Assembly (NCBI GenBank): GCA_002415135.1
Contig: DIBY01000011.1
Coordinates: forward strand, 1-64,000
From: Flavobacteriales bacterium UBA5040
GTDB lineage: Bacteria > Bacteroidota > Bacteroidia > Flavobacteriales > Weeksellaceae
Direction of reading: 5' to 3'
Length of the DNA stretch: 64,000 nucleotides
Position 1 is the first letter of the stretch. Each line of letters starts with the position of its first letter. Below, piece after piece: positions 7,135-15,595 of the stretch. A program made the position numbers and the translations under genes. The notes below the pieces were generated by a model. That model was not told where the DNA came from. It saw only the letters and a list, made by a program, of their open reading frames with translations, and did no database searches.

Positions 7135-8796
7135 ATGGAAACAAACGCCAATTTTAATGTAATGGAATGCATTGAGTGTATTTACCAATTTTCTAAAGAC
7201 AGTAAACTTCAACCGTCGCTTTTTGAAGTAGTAGAAAACGAAATCAGGTTGCTTTCAAAACATTTGCAACTTAATGATATTGAAACAGTTTTGTTTGCCA
7301 ATGCGTTTGTAATTTGTTTTGAGAAAAGCGATTTTACACAGGTTTTTGAATATTTCGACTTAGCCAAATTTCAGGTTTTGAAGTATCGCGCGCCCATCGA
7401 AATGTTGTACAGCCGTAATCTCTTGATCAATAAAAATTCCCACAAAAAACAAATTTCCGCGTACGACCTTTCACAAAATATGATCAACAGTATTTCTAAC
7501 AATGAAATTATTAAATATGCTAAAATAGAAGAATCTTCAGACGAAAAAAACTTCGTAGATCTGCTCGAAGACTTCGATAAAAAAAGTGATCAGTTGAACG
7601 ATGGACTAATTAGTCCTTACGATTTCAGAGAATATATTTCGACTCTGTGTGAGGAAAATTTAGACCTGCCTATATTCCGCGAAATCAAAAATTACCAGCT
7701 CAATGCTTTCGAAACTTATTTCTTTTTAGATACGATTTGGGATGCTGTTCAATTTGGTGACAATGATTTTCATACCCATGTACAGGTGACTGTAAATGAT
7801 TACTTTACCCGAAAAAGTCAGGCAATGAAATTTCAGAAATTAATTATCAACAAAGAAACTAAACTTTCAAAATTCAATTTAATTGAAATCTCAAAGGAAA
7901 ATTTTCAGGATCGGAATAGAGCGAAACTGACCAGAAAAGTCACCGATTTTCTAAATGATAAGGAAGATCTGCTAATTGACGATATTTCTAAAGACGATTC
8001 AAAATTGATCAGAGCAAAAGACATTTCAAAAAAAGAGCTTTTTTATAACGCGGATGAAAATGCTCAGCTGCAACAGATCTCAAATGTTTTGCAGGATGAT
8101 AAATTTAGAGAAATGCAGCGACGTTTGGAAGAAAAAGCCATGCCGATTGGAATTACAGCAATTCTTCACGGCGTTCCCGGAACAGGAAAAACAGAAAGCG
8201 TTTACCAATTGGCTAAACAATCGGGCAGAAATATTTTTAAAGTAGATATTTCCGAAACCAAAAGCATGTGGTTTGGGGAAAGTCAGAAATTGGTAAAGAA
8301 AATTTTTACTGAATATCAAGACTTGAAAAACAGCGAAGAACTTTGCCCAATTTTATTGTTTAATGAAGCCGATGCAATTATCGGTAAACGAAAATCTGCA
8401 GGAAGTTCCAATGTTGCCGACACCGAAAACGCCATTCAAAATATAATCCTGGAAGAAATGGAAAATTTCGACGGAATTCTTTTCGCTACCACAAACCTCG
8501 TCGAAAATATGGATGCTGCTTTTGAGCGAAGATTTTTATTTAAAGTAAAATTTGAGCAACCATCTACAGAAAACTCTGCTAAAATTTGGAAAGAAAAATT
8601 ACCGATTCTCTCTTCAAGAGAAAGCCGAATTCTCGCCGAAAAATTTCAATTCTCTGGCGGTGAAATGGAAAACATCGCCCGAAAATGTGCGATGCAGGAA
8701 ATTATGCAGGGAGATATTTTGAATTTTACAGACATCGAAGGTTTATGCAAAAATGAAAAATGGAGTGGTGAAGAGAAACGCAAAATTGGATTCTAA
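7135..8796 (+). CDS. AAA+ ATPase with long unique N-terminal region
   Basis: A 553-residue protein. Residues 1 to about 320 are a helical region I do not recognise. The C-terminal part is a classical AAA+ module: Walker A GVPGTGKT at about 345-352, the pore-like SMWFGESQK near 378-386, a Walker B variant ILLFNEADA near 406-414 with Asn in place of the first Asp, sensor 1 ATTN near 451, and the arginine-finger motif ERRF near 464. It resembles the CDC48/FtsH-type AAA branch found as stand-alone ATPases in Bacteroidota accessory regions. It is the first gene of a plus-strand run with a 68-residue membrane protein nine bases downstream. Remodelling of a protein target is likely, but the partner is unknown. 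Confidence 0.85.
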   Translation: METNANFNVMECIECIYQFSKDSKLQPSLFEVVENEIRLLSKHLQLNDIETVLFANAFVICFEKSDFTQVFEYFDLAKFQVLKYRAPIEMLYSRNLLINKNSHKKQISAYDLSQNMINSISNNEIIKYAKIEESSDEKNFVDLLEDFDKKSDQLNDGLISPYDFREYISTLCEENLDLPIFREIKNYQLNAFETYFFLDTIWDAVQFGDNDFHTHVQVTVNDYFTRKSQAMKFQKLIINKETKLSKFNLIEISKENFQDRNRAKLTRKVTDFLNDKEDLLIDDISKDDSKLIRAKDISKKELFYNADENAQLQQISNVLQDDKFREMQRRLEEKAMPIGITAILHGVPGTGKTESVYQLAKQSGRNIFKVDISETKSMWFGESQKLVKKIFTEYQDLKNSEELCPILLFNEADAIIGKRKSAGSSNVADTENAIQNIILEEMENFDGILFATTNLVENMDAAFERRFLFKVKFEQPSTENSAKIWKEKLPILSSRESRILAEKFQFSGGEMENIARKCAMQEIMQGDILNFTDIEGLCKNEKWSGEEKRKIGF

Positions 8797-8804
8797 AAAC
8801 ACAA

Positions 8805-9011
8805 ATGATGAAAAAAATATTTAAAATTTTTTTTGAAAAAATTCCCAAGGAGCAATTGAATCAAGAAAGGTCATTGAGTTGGAAGTTATTCTTTCCAAAA
8901 TCGAAAGATCATTTAGGCTTGCAAATATTGAAGGTAATTTTTCTGTTATATTTTGCGTCTCTGATTCTTTTTCCCCTATCAATCCTGGTCGCAGTGATTT
9001 TTAGAATGTAA
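8805..9011 (+). CDS. Small single-pass membrane protein
   Basis: A 68-residue protein with a basic N-terminal half (KKIFKIFFEKIPKEQ) and one clear C-terminal membrane helix (residues 43-66, LKVIFLLYFASLILFPLSIL and onward). No family recognised. It starts eight bases after the AAA+ ATPase stop and is probably on the same transcript, so it could anchor the ATPase to the membrane. That link is inference from position only. Confidence 0.6.
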   Translation: MMKKIFKIFFEKIPKEQLNQERSLSWKLFFPKSKDHLGLQILKVIFLLYFASLILFPLSILVAVIFRM

Positions 9012-9044
9012 TAAGAAATTACCTATCTAAAATAAAATAAAATT

Positions 9045-9278
9045 ATGTCACAAGTTATTTACATCGGACTTAAACTCATCAAAATTCCACCTGAAAATCG
9101 ATTTCAGTTAATTACTTCGGATAATGCCGGGATTTCCTGGCAGATCATTTTTGAAGGGTCAGATGATACGGGAGAGTTTTTTGAGCTGGGAAATAAATCG
9201 AATATCGTTTTTGCTAAAACTTCGAAAGGTACATTTCGATCGGTCACAGAAGGTAGAACTTGGACAAAAATAAGATAG
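9045..9278 (+). CDS. Tiny Asp-box (BNR-like) protein, copy 1
   Basis: A 77-residue protein with two Asp-box-like turns, TSDNAGISW (about residues 24-32) and a weaker SVTEGRTW (about 66-73). Asp-boxes (SxDxGxTW) usually occur as repeats in beta-propellers of sialidases and photosystem-assembly-like proteins, and two would not close a propeller. A paralog of the same design lies at 10049-10321: both start MSQ-x-I and share the order of the two boxes. There is no signal peptide, so it is probably cytoplasmic and may oligomerise to complete a fold. Function unknown. Confidence 0.65.
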   Translation: MSQVIYIGLKLIKIPPENRFQLITSDNAGISWQIIFEGSDDTGEFFELGNKSNIVFAKTSKGTFRSVTEGRTWTKIR

Positions 9279-9357
9279 ACTAGGAATATTACTCGAAACT
9301 ATTTTAAATAAATAAAGAATAATTATTACATTAGATAAATTTAATTTGGAAAATAAA

Positions 9358-9909
9358 TCATAATTGAAGCCACTCTCGCAGTGGCTTTCTTCTTTTCAAT
9401 AGCAAAAGAACCACTTCCGTAAAAGTTGGTATTTCATCAAAAACAAATGGAATGATAAAATGTTCTTGAAGATCAATAACTGCATATTTTACCTTTCCTC
9501 GAATGTTTTTCCCCACCGCAAAAAGAGAATTTCCCAAATGTTTTCCTTTCAGATAGTGATCTGTAATTTTGATTTCACCTTTTCGGTTCACAAATCCAAA
9601 ACTGTTTCCATTTCTACTTACACAGGCGTATTCGTTACAAAAAGTGGTAACATGCTTGAATTCTATTCCGTTTATTTCAATGTTTTTAAAATTGTAAAGT
9701 TTCCATTTCTGATTTTCTCGACCCCAAAAGTGAAAATCAAACGCGGGAATAATTTCTTCATAAATCGGTGGAATGATAGATCCAAAATTGTCTGCAATAA
9801 GACCAAATAAACCTTTAGAGGAATACACGAACACTCCTTCAAATAAATAAATATCTGTTAGTGGAGTTTGATAATCCAGTCTTTCTATTTTTAATATTGG
9901 GTAGTTCAT
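9358..9909 (-). CDS. WG-repeat-like protein
   Basis: A 183-residue protein with three WG-type repeats: SSKGLFGLIADNFGSIIPPI at about 30-49, GNSFGFVNRKGEIKITD at about 101-117 and the segment ending PFVFDEI near 161. This beta-repeat family is common in Bacteroidota and has no enzymatic assignment. The last dozen codons (KRRKPLREWLQL) read through the plus-strand terminator hairpin, so the natural C-terminus may have been lost and replaced by readthrough; the protein could be truncated. It is the only minus-strand gene between two plus-strand Asp-box paralogs. Confidence 0.65.
   Translation of the reverse strand: MNYPILKIERLDYQTPLTDIYLFEGVFVYSSKGLFGLIADNFGSIIPPIYEEIIPAFDFHFWGRENQKWKLYNFKNIEINGIEFKHVTTFCNEYACVSRNGNSFGFVNRKGEIKITDHYLKGKHLGNSLFAVGKNIRGKVKYAVIDLQEHFIIPFVFDEIPTFTEVVLLLLKRRKPLREWLQL
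9367..9398 (+). terminator. Intrinsic terminator after the ATPase gene run
   Basis: Stem AAGCCACT (9367-9374), loop CTCGC, stem AGTGGCTT (9380-9387), followed on the plus strand by a pyrimidine tract TCTTCTTTT. It would end transcription of the 7135-9278 run. It lies inside the 3' end of the opposing WG-repeat reading frame. Confidence 0.7.
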
Positions 9910-10048
9910 TTTGCTTCAAAAATAATACGCTTCTCAGACAAAATGAGTCATTCATCTCTTCATCAATTTTTAGATGAATTAGTTTTTTTAAGTGCCCTGT
10001 TTTGTCTTAACGATCAATTAAATTTGCTTCATAATTTTAAAGAGGAAA

Positions 10049-10321
10049 ATGTCGCAACTTATAGAATTTAAAGGGACATTTATTAGAATCTGCCCTACAA
10101 ATCCATCGCATTTGCTTCAATCGAAAGATCGTGGAAAATCATGGAAGTTTCTTTATGATGGAACCGAAACAATGAACACAATAATGCAAATTGCTGCTGA
10201 TAATAAAATCATTCTTTTAGATTGTAATAAAGGATTTTTTATTTCCAAGTCAGGAATTTTCTGGACAAAAGTCAAAGATCTACAACAGCTTGAAGATTTA
10301 AAGACTGATTGCGAAATTTAA
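10049..10321 (+). CDS. Tiny Asp-box (BNR-like) protein, copy 2
   Basis: A 90-residue paralog of the protein at 9045-9278. The first Asp-box, SKDRGKSW, is near residues 25-32 and a weaker second one, SKSGIFW, near 70-76. The C-terminal tail (DLQQLEDLKTDCEI) is acidic and absent from copy 1. No signal peptide. The pair flanks the WG-repeat gene, which suggests local duplication with an insertion or inversion in between. Function unknown. Confidence 0.65.
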   Translation: MSQLIEFKGTFIRICPTNPSHLLQSKDRGKSWKFLYDGTETMNTIMQIAADNKIILLDCNKGFFISKSGIFWTKVKDLQQLEDLKTDCEI

Positions 10322-10381
10322 AAAACTGAAATGGAAAGAAAGAACTATATTTAAATTCAAATAAAAACTAATAGAGAAGCT

Positions 10382-10831
10382 GTGGAAACGATCGATTTAA
10401 TTAAAGAACTGAAACAAAATATTCTAAATATTCAAAGTACAGATTCTCTCGATGATTTGAAGGAAGCCGAATTCTACGAGTTTCAAATTATGAATACTAT
10501 TTTTCATTACTGTTTAGAAAATAAATATTCGACTGAAGGATTCCCCGAGAAATATCAAGGTCTCTTGGAAAGTGAGGATGAAGATTTTCAGGATTTTTTA
10601 GATTTCAGCGTGAAATCCTATTATGTGTATAAAGTTTCTATACACCAGAATGATGTTTTCAAAATGATGAAACATTATTTTAGTGACCTTGAAATTGATT
10701 ATAACGATCAAGATTGTATGGACGATATTTTGTTAGCACTTAAAATCCTTGAACAGGAAGGTGTTACTTTAATCTTTGAACGTGAGCTTTTTGAGAATGT
10801 TCCACTTTTCAGACCTAAACTTCCAGGATAA
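10382..10831 (+). CDS. Acidic hypothetical protein, 149 aa
   Basis: A soluble, strongly acidic protein starting at a GTG codon; no ATG is available near the N-terminus of the conserved-looking frame. Clusters such as ESEDEDFQDFLDF (about residues 60-72) and NDQDCMDDILLAL (near 115-127) dominate. No signal peptide, membrane helix or recognisable motif. It lies 60 bases behind Asp-box copy 2 and may share its transcript. Such small acidic proteins are often immunity proteins, but nothing in the sequence proves that here. Confidence 0.6.
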   Translation: METIDLIKELKQNILNIQSTDSLDDLKEAEFYEFQIMNTIFHYCLENKYSTEGFPEKYQGLLESEDEDFQDFLDFSVKSYYVYKVSIHQNDVFKMMKHYFSDLEIDYNDQDCMDDILLALKILEQEGVTLIFERELFENVPLFRPKLPG

Positions 10832-10943
10832 CTGTAAGAAGAATCTTAATAATTTTAAAGATAAACAACTTTAATGAAAATCGTTTTGTAAACCGTCTTA
10901 TTTTGTCGTTCTACTTTTTTATCTTTACCTAAACTTAAAACAA

Positions 10944-11864
10944 ATGGCAAAAATTGAACAGATCCTTCGCCTGAAATTTATTGAAGATTTTCTTCGTAGT
11001 AGAAAAGCGGCCGGCGCATCTTATGAAGAAATTTACGATTATCTGATTCGAAAATATGAACAACAGGATATCGAACAGGATCAACTAAAATTTACAAAAC
11101 GAACTTTCTTGCGCGATAAGGAAGCAATTTCTAAAGTGCTAAAAACGGATATTATTTACCGCCGGTCTTCAAATACCTATGTGATTGATGATGAAGATCA
11201 GGACGAATTTCAAGAAGATGTGTTTGACAATCTGTTGCTTGTAGAGGCATATCGCAATGTGAAAGGAAAGAAAAACGTCATGCTTTTTGAGCAAAGAAAA
11301 TCTCGAGGTTTGCATTGGTTAAGTGGTTTGGTTCATGCGATTACGCATCAAAAATTGATTACTTTAAATTATACCAAATTTTGGGAAGGCGTTCCTCACA
11401 AAAAAGTTTTGGAACCTTATGCAGTAAAGGAATTTAAAAACCGTTGGTATTTGTTGGCACACGAAAAAAATGATGACAAATATTTCATCAAAACTTTTGG
11501 ATTGGATCGTATCTCCGACCTGGAAATTGCACCTTCTACCTTTAAACCCAAGAAATATGACGCCGAAAAAGATTTTGAAAATTCCTTTGGCATTATTTCA
11601 ACCTTAGATGAAACGCCAGAAGAGATTGTACTTTCTTTCGATTCTGATCAGGGGAAGTACATCAAAACGCTTCCGCTTCATCATTCCCAGGAAATTTTGG
11701 TTGATGATGACGATGAGTTCAGAATCAAATTGACTCTCGTTCCCACGTATGATTTCGAACGGGAAATTCTTTCTCATGGCAGTTCCGTAAAAATTATTTC
11801 GCCAGAAAGTTTCAAAAATTATATGAAAGCAGAAGTGGAAGAGATGTTAAGAAACTTCAACTAA
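10944..11864 (+). CDS. WYL-domain transcriptional regulator
   Basis: A 306-residue regulator. Residues 1-75 form a winged-helix DNA-binding region. The middle part (about 140-195) is a WYL domain: ITLNYTKFWEG near 148, then FKNRWYLLAHEK near 173-184 and KTFGLDRISDLEI near 192. A C-terminal extension of the WCX type follows to residue 306. WYL proteins sense nucleic-acid or nucleotide ligands and often control defence genes in Bacteroidota and Proteobacteria (BrxR/CapW-like roles). Five copies of ACTAATGT or its complement lie directly after the stop codon, in front of the DUF2779 gene, and are candidate binding sites. Confidence 0.88.
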   Translation: MAKIEQILRLKFIEDFLRSRKAAGASYEEIYDYLIRKYEQQDIEQDQLKFTKRTFLRDKEAISKVLKTDIIYRRSSNTYVIDDEDQDEFQEDVFDNLLLVEAYRNVKGKKNVMLFEQRKSRGLHWLSGLVHAITHQKLITLNYTKFWEGVPHKKVLEPYAVKEFKNRWYLLAHEKNDDKYFIKTFGLDRISDLEIAPSTFKPKKYDAEKDFENSFGIISTLDETPEEIVLSFDSDQGKYIKTLPLHHSQEILVDDDDEFRIKLTLVPTYDFEREILSHGSSVKIISPESFKNYMKAEVEEMLRNFN

Positions 11865-11875
11865 TCTTTTTTAAC

Positions 11876-12007
11876 ACATTAGTTGATTTTTGAGACTTCA
11901 TAATTTAGTAAACATTAGTTCACACTATTTTTGAAAATCCAAGATTTTCAACTAATGTTTTCTAAACTATTTTCAAAGCAGATCAACTAAACTAATGTGA
12001 CTAATGT
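11876..12007. promoter_or_regulatory. Array of five ACTAATGT/ACATTAGT octamers
   Basis: The octamer occurs as ACATTAGT at 11876-11883 and 11922-11929 and as ACTAATGT at 11951-11958, 11991-11998 and 12000-12007. Several copies extend to TCAACTAATGT or its complement. All five lie between the WYL regulator stop and the start of the DUF2779 gene. Such density with both orientations points to an operator array, plausibly for the adjacent WYL regulator. Alternative hairpins between opposite copies are also possible. Confidence 0.6.
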
Positions 12008-12037
12008 GTTTAAAGTAATTCGGTAAAAGCTCAAACT

Positions 12038-13513
12038 ATGAAAACCCTTTCCAAATCTAAATTCGTTTCCGGAATCCAATGTGATAAAAAACTTTGGTTT
12101 GATTTCTACCGTAAAGATTTAAAATTGCCAACCGATGATCAAACTCAAGCAGTTTTTGATCTTGGACATCGCATCGGAATATTGGCGCAAGAAATTTTTC
12201 CGAACGGAAAAGATGCAACTCCTGAAGATTATTCCAACTTAAAACCTTCTATTGGAAGTACCCAAAAATGGATTTCTGAAAAAGTGGAAACTATTTACGA
12301 AGCTACTTTTTCTGCAAAAAATACTTTTTGCATGCTCGATATTTTGCACAGAAATGATGATGAAGTTTGGGCAATAGAAGTGAAAAGCAGTACTTCTGTG
12401 AAAGATTATCATTTTACGGATGCTTCTCTGCAATACTTTGTGATGAAAAACGCAGGTGTTGCTCCAGATCGGTTTTTCATAATGCACATTAATAATCAAT
12501 ACCTAAAACAAGGTGAATTGACGAGTGAACTATTCACGCTCACCGATATTACCGTACAGGTTTTGGCAAATCAGGATTGGGTTGCAGAAAATCTGGACCG
12601 TTTATTAAAAATGTTGGAGATAGAGCAGGAACCGGTTTTGGAAATTGGCGGTCATTGTTCCGATCCTTTTGGGTGCGATTATGCTCATCATTGTTGGAAG
12701 CATGTTCCCGCATATTCAGTTTTTAATTTATATCGAGGTGGTAAAAAAGGTTGGAATCTCTACGAACAAAGTATTCTCAAAATTGAAGATATTCCCGATA
12801 ATTTTGCTTTAACTCATTTTCAAAATCTTCAACGAAATGGCTTAAAAAATGATGAAACTTATTTGGATAAAATTGCTATTAAAAATATCATTTCACGATG
12901 GGAATTTCCTTTGTATTTTTTCGATTTTGAAACTATTTTTCCAGCCATTCCGGTTTTAAATGGAACCAGACCTTATCAGCAAGTTCCGTTTCAATATTCG
13001 CTGCATATTTTGGAAGAAGATGGGAAGTTGACGCATAAAGAATTTCTCGCCAATCCCGAAGATTTCAGCAATGGCGAAAATCCTTTGAAACAAATGGTAG
13101 AACAATTGAAAAAAGATTTTGGCGACAAAGGAAATATTGTTACTTACAACCAAAGTTTTGAAATATTAAGACTAAAAGAATTAGCACAACGTTTCCCGGA
13201 AGATGCAGATTTTCTATATAGTTTAGTAGAACGAGTTGTAGATTTACTCCCAGTTTTTCAAGGTGGATATTGTTATTTTCCTGCAATGAAAAATTCGGCT
13301 TCCATCAAAGCGGTTTTGCCGGCAATTGCACCGGATTTCACGTATGAGAATTTAGAAATTCAGGATGGTGGCTCTGCAAGTTCTCTGTTTCATCAATCCA
13401 TAGAAAATGGAAATTTCACAGATGAAAATTTGAGAGAAAATCTTCTAAAATATTGCGAACGAGATACGTTGGCAATGGTGATTATTTATCAGTTTTTGGT
13501 GAAGGTTATCTAA
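12038..13513 (+). CDS. DUF2779 protein: Cas4-like nuclease plus DEDD-type exonuclease domain
   Basis: A 491-residue protein. The N-terminal half starts LSKSKFVSGIQCDKKLWFD (residues 3-21) and contains an AIEVKSST motif near 112-119, as in PD-(D/E)XK/Cas4-type nucleases. Cys15 and the later Cys group GGHCSDPFGCDYAHHC (about 205-220) would form the iron-sulfur cluster. The C-terminal half has an RNase H-like exonuclease look: FFDFETI near 297-303, TYNQSFE near 368 and the final YCERDTLAM near 475. DUF2779 proteins are found across bacteria without a settled role. The neighbourhood, between a WYL regulator and a restriction island, suggests nucleic-acid degradation in defence. Confidence 0.85.
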   Translation: MKTLSKSKFVSGIQCDKKLWFDFYRKDLKLPTDDQTQAVFDLGHRIGILAQEIFPNGKDATPEDYSNLKPSIGSTQKWISEKVETIYEATFSAKNTFCMLDILHRNDDEVWAIEVKSSTSVKDYHFTDASLQYFVMKNAGVAPDRFFIMHINNQYLKQGELTSELFTLTDITVQVLANQDWVAENLDRLLKMLEIEQEPVLEIGGHCSDPFGCDYAHHCWKHVPAYSVFNLYRGGKKGWNLYEQSILKIEDIPDNFALTHFQNLQRNGLKNDETYLDKIAIKNIISRWEFPLYFFDFETIFPAIPVLNGTRPYQQVPFQYSLHILEEDGKLTHKEFLANPEDFSNGENPLKQMVEQLKKDFGDKGNIVTYNQSFEILRLKELAQRFPEDADFLYSLVERVVDLLPVFQGGYCYFPAMKNSASIKAVLPAIAPDFTYENLEIQDGGSASSLFHQSIENGNFTDENLRENLLKYCERDTLAMVIIYQFLVKVI

Positions 13514-13593
13514 TTTCTAACTACGACGCATTTTGGCGTTCATTAGTTTTACCTTTACTCCAAATTAAGAATATCAATTCAAAATTAATAGAG

Positions 13594-14277
13594 ATGGAAA
13601 ATCAAAAAGAAACAAGACTTTGTATTTTAGCAGAAGGTGGAAGTATTAAAATCTGCAGTATTCATAAGGGACATCAGCAAGGTTACGACTATTTTCTTGA
13701 AACTTCTGAAGAAGATCTCTTCGATAGTGGTTTAGGAAATGAAAGCCGCGAAATTCATGAAAGTTTTTATGGCGCCTTTGATCAGCTCAACGACAAATAT
13801 CCATGGCATCAGCTTCAATTGGATTTTGTCGATGAAGATTTTGCCGAATATGTTGCAGATGCTTTGGTTGAAAAACTGAACGATATTTTTTTGATGCTGG
13901 ATCATTTTCAGCCAGAAGATTTTGAAAAGGTTTTGGGTATCAAAATGACCAAAAAAACCTTCAAAGTGAAAACTGGCTTTTTTGATATTGAGGTTAAAGG
14001 ATTAAGTAAGGAAACAACTTATCATTACAGGGAGTTTCATGACGAATATGCACAGGAAATCGGCCAGAAATTTAATCTGGAAAGTACGATAGAAACCATT
14101 ACAAATTACCACGGAGATTCATTTGATTTTACGGGAACGATAGAAGTATCGGGAAATACTGTAATTCTTAAAAACAGTTCTTTGGAAATCACCCATGTTT
14201 TACCTTCTGACAAATATTATTTTTTCGCAAACCCCGAACTATCCGAAGAAACAAGTTGGAGTTATGAACTGGTTTAA
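13594..14277 (+). CDS. Hypothetical protein, 227 aa
   Basis: A soluble, acidic 227-residue protein of unknown family. The open frame reaches back to 13453 inside the DUF2779 gene; I choose the ATG at 13594 (MENQKETRL) because it clears the overlap and begins the conserved-looking region. The C-terminal half is beta-rich. No catalytic motif is visible. It lies 80 bases behind the DUF2779 gene on the same strand and is followed by 200 bases of AT-rich, apparently empty sequence. Confidence 0.65.
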   Translation: MENQKETRLCILAEGGSIKICSIHKGHQQGYDYFLETSEEDLFDSGLGNESREIHESFYGAFDQLNDKYPWHQLQLDFVDEDFAEYVADALVEKLNDIFLMLDHFQPEDFEKVLGIKMTKKTFKVKTGFFDIEVKGLSKETTYHYREFHDEYAQEIGQKFNLESTIETITNYHGDSFDFTGTIEVSGNTVILKNSSLEITHVLPSDKYYFFANPELSEETSWSYELV

Positions 14278-14477
14278 CCTATAAGAGCCAGAGAGTTAGC
14301 CAATTTGATAACTGATTTTCCTTTAAAGATTTTTTACAGTTTCTTTGGTAAGAACTTTTTAAAAGGTAATAATTTAAAATGTACAATTTTGTATTATTTT
14401 AAACGGTGATAATGTCTTAATTTTTCTTAAATTTCAACTTCTAATAAATAATTTACCAATTCAATATTTACTTCCTA

Positions 14478-15527
14478 ATGAATCATATTTCGACACTACT
14501 TCAGGAAATGAACCTGGAGCAAAAAAAAGCTTTCGTTCAGATATTAGGTTTAAAACAAAATGATGACAAAGAAATTGTTTCTAAAATCTCAAAGCTTTTA
14601 CTTCCGGCAAAGGGATTGTTTCAAGATCCTTTAAATTACAAACAGTTTATTATTTCTATTGCTGAAAAAAATGGTGAAAACATTAATTTTTCCAAAGGAA
14701 TTCTTCATGCTGAAAGAGAACTTTATTTAAAATTGTATCAAAATGAATTTGAAAAATTAAGTCAGGAAGAAAAAGACAAAATCATTGAAGAGCTTGGAAA
14801 AGCGGGATTAGATAAAAATCAAATTGCTTCCTTAAGCGGAATTGGTGCGTTGGGCGCAGCTCAACTCTCTGGCTTTGGTATTTACATGTTAGCAAGTTCT
14901 ACTGTAGGTGCCATTACTTCTCTTTTGGGGATTACGCTTCCCTTCGCTATATATACGGGAATGTCGTCTGCCATTTCTTTCGTCATCGGTCCTGTCGGTT
15001 TTCTGGTAATGGGTGTTATGCTGTACCGCAGTTTCAAACATGTTAAAAGCTGGAGCGAAGCTCAGGAAATATTGCTGGCAAGTTGGAATGAATTGGGAAC
15101 ACTTGTAAAAGGTGATTTTGCAAAAGGAACGCAGATCTTTAAATACATTGCGGCTTCCCGAATTGTTTTGGAAACGAATTATGCCAAGGAAATTGAAGAA
15201 AATGAAAATAAAATAGATGCGTTTGGTAGTAAGGCAGAAAATTTAGAAAACGAATATTTAAACATTGAGTTAAAAATTTCTTCAGTTGAAAATGAAGTGA
15301 TGGAAATGAAATCATCAGTCAGTGATCTTAAAATAGAAATACTTCAACTGGAAAAACAAATCAATAATATCGGTTTAGAAATTTCGGATAGTGAAGCAGA
15401 AATGAATAGTCTTAAAAATAGTCATACAAAAATTGAAGATGAAAAGCGCTCTCTACTTTCAGAAATCAATAGTATCAAAATGAAATCTTCCCAGCTTAAT
15501 CAAAAAATAAAAAATATTACACAATAA
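14478..15527 (+). CDS. YaaW-like hydrophobic-core protein with C-terminal coiled coil
   Basis: A 349-residue protein in three parts. Residues 1-110 are helical and soluble. Residues about 118-190 are hydrophobic and Gly/Ala-rich (GIGALGAAQLSGFGIYML and onward, then a second stretch ending GPVGFLVMGVMLY), resembling the core of the E. coli YaaW/UPF0174 family. From about 235 to the end comes an unbroken charged heptad-repeat coiled coil (ENENKIDAFGSKAENLENEY and onward). The hydrophobic hairpin could insert in a membrane. It lies 68 bases upstream of hsdM in the defence island, so a membrane-acting defence effector is conceivable, but that is inference. The family has no known function. Confidence 0.65.
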   Translation: MNHISTLLQEMNLEQKKAFVQILGLKQNDDKEIVSKISKLLLPAKGLFQDPLNYKQFIISIAEKNGENINFSKGILHAERELYLKLYQNEFEKLSQEEKDKIIEELGKAGLDKNQIASLSGIGALGAAQLSGFGIYMLASSTVGAITSLLGITLPFAIYTGMSSAISFVIGPVGFLVMGVMLYRSFKHVKSWSEAQEILLASWNELGTLVKGDFAKGTQIFKYIAASRIVLETNYAKEIEENENKIDAFGSKAENLENEYLNIELKISSVENEVMEMKSSVSDLKIEILQLEKQINNIGLEISDSEAEMNSLKNSHTKIEDEKRSLLSEINSIKMKSSQLNQKIKNITQ

Positions 15528-15595
15528 TATACTGTAAAGAACAATAAAAATTTAGATTCTCCTTAGTTTTTAACAGGAACCACTACAAATAAAAA

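Noticed and set aside
9358..9400. Minus-strand terminator of the WG gene
   Set aside because: The hairpin lies inside the frame and the T-rich tail is on the plus strand, so it serves the opposite transcript.
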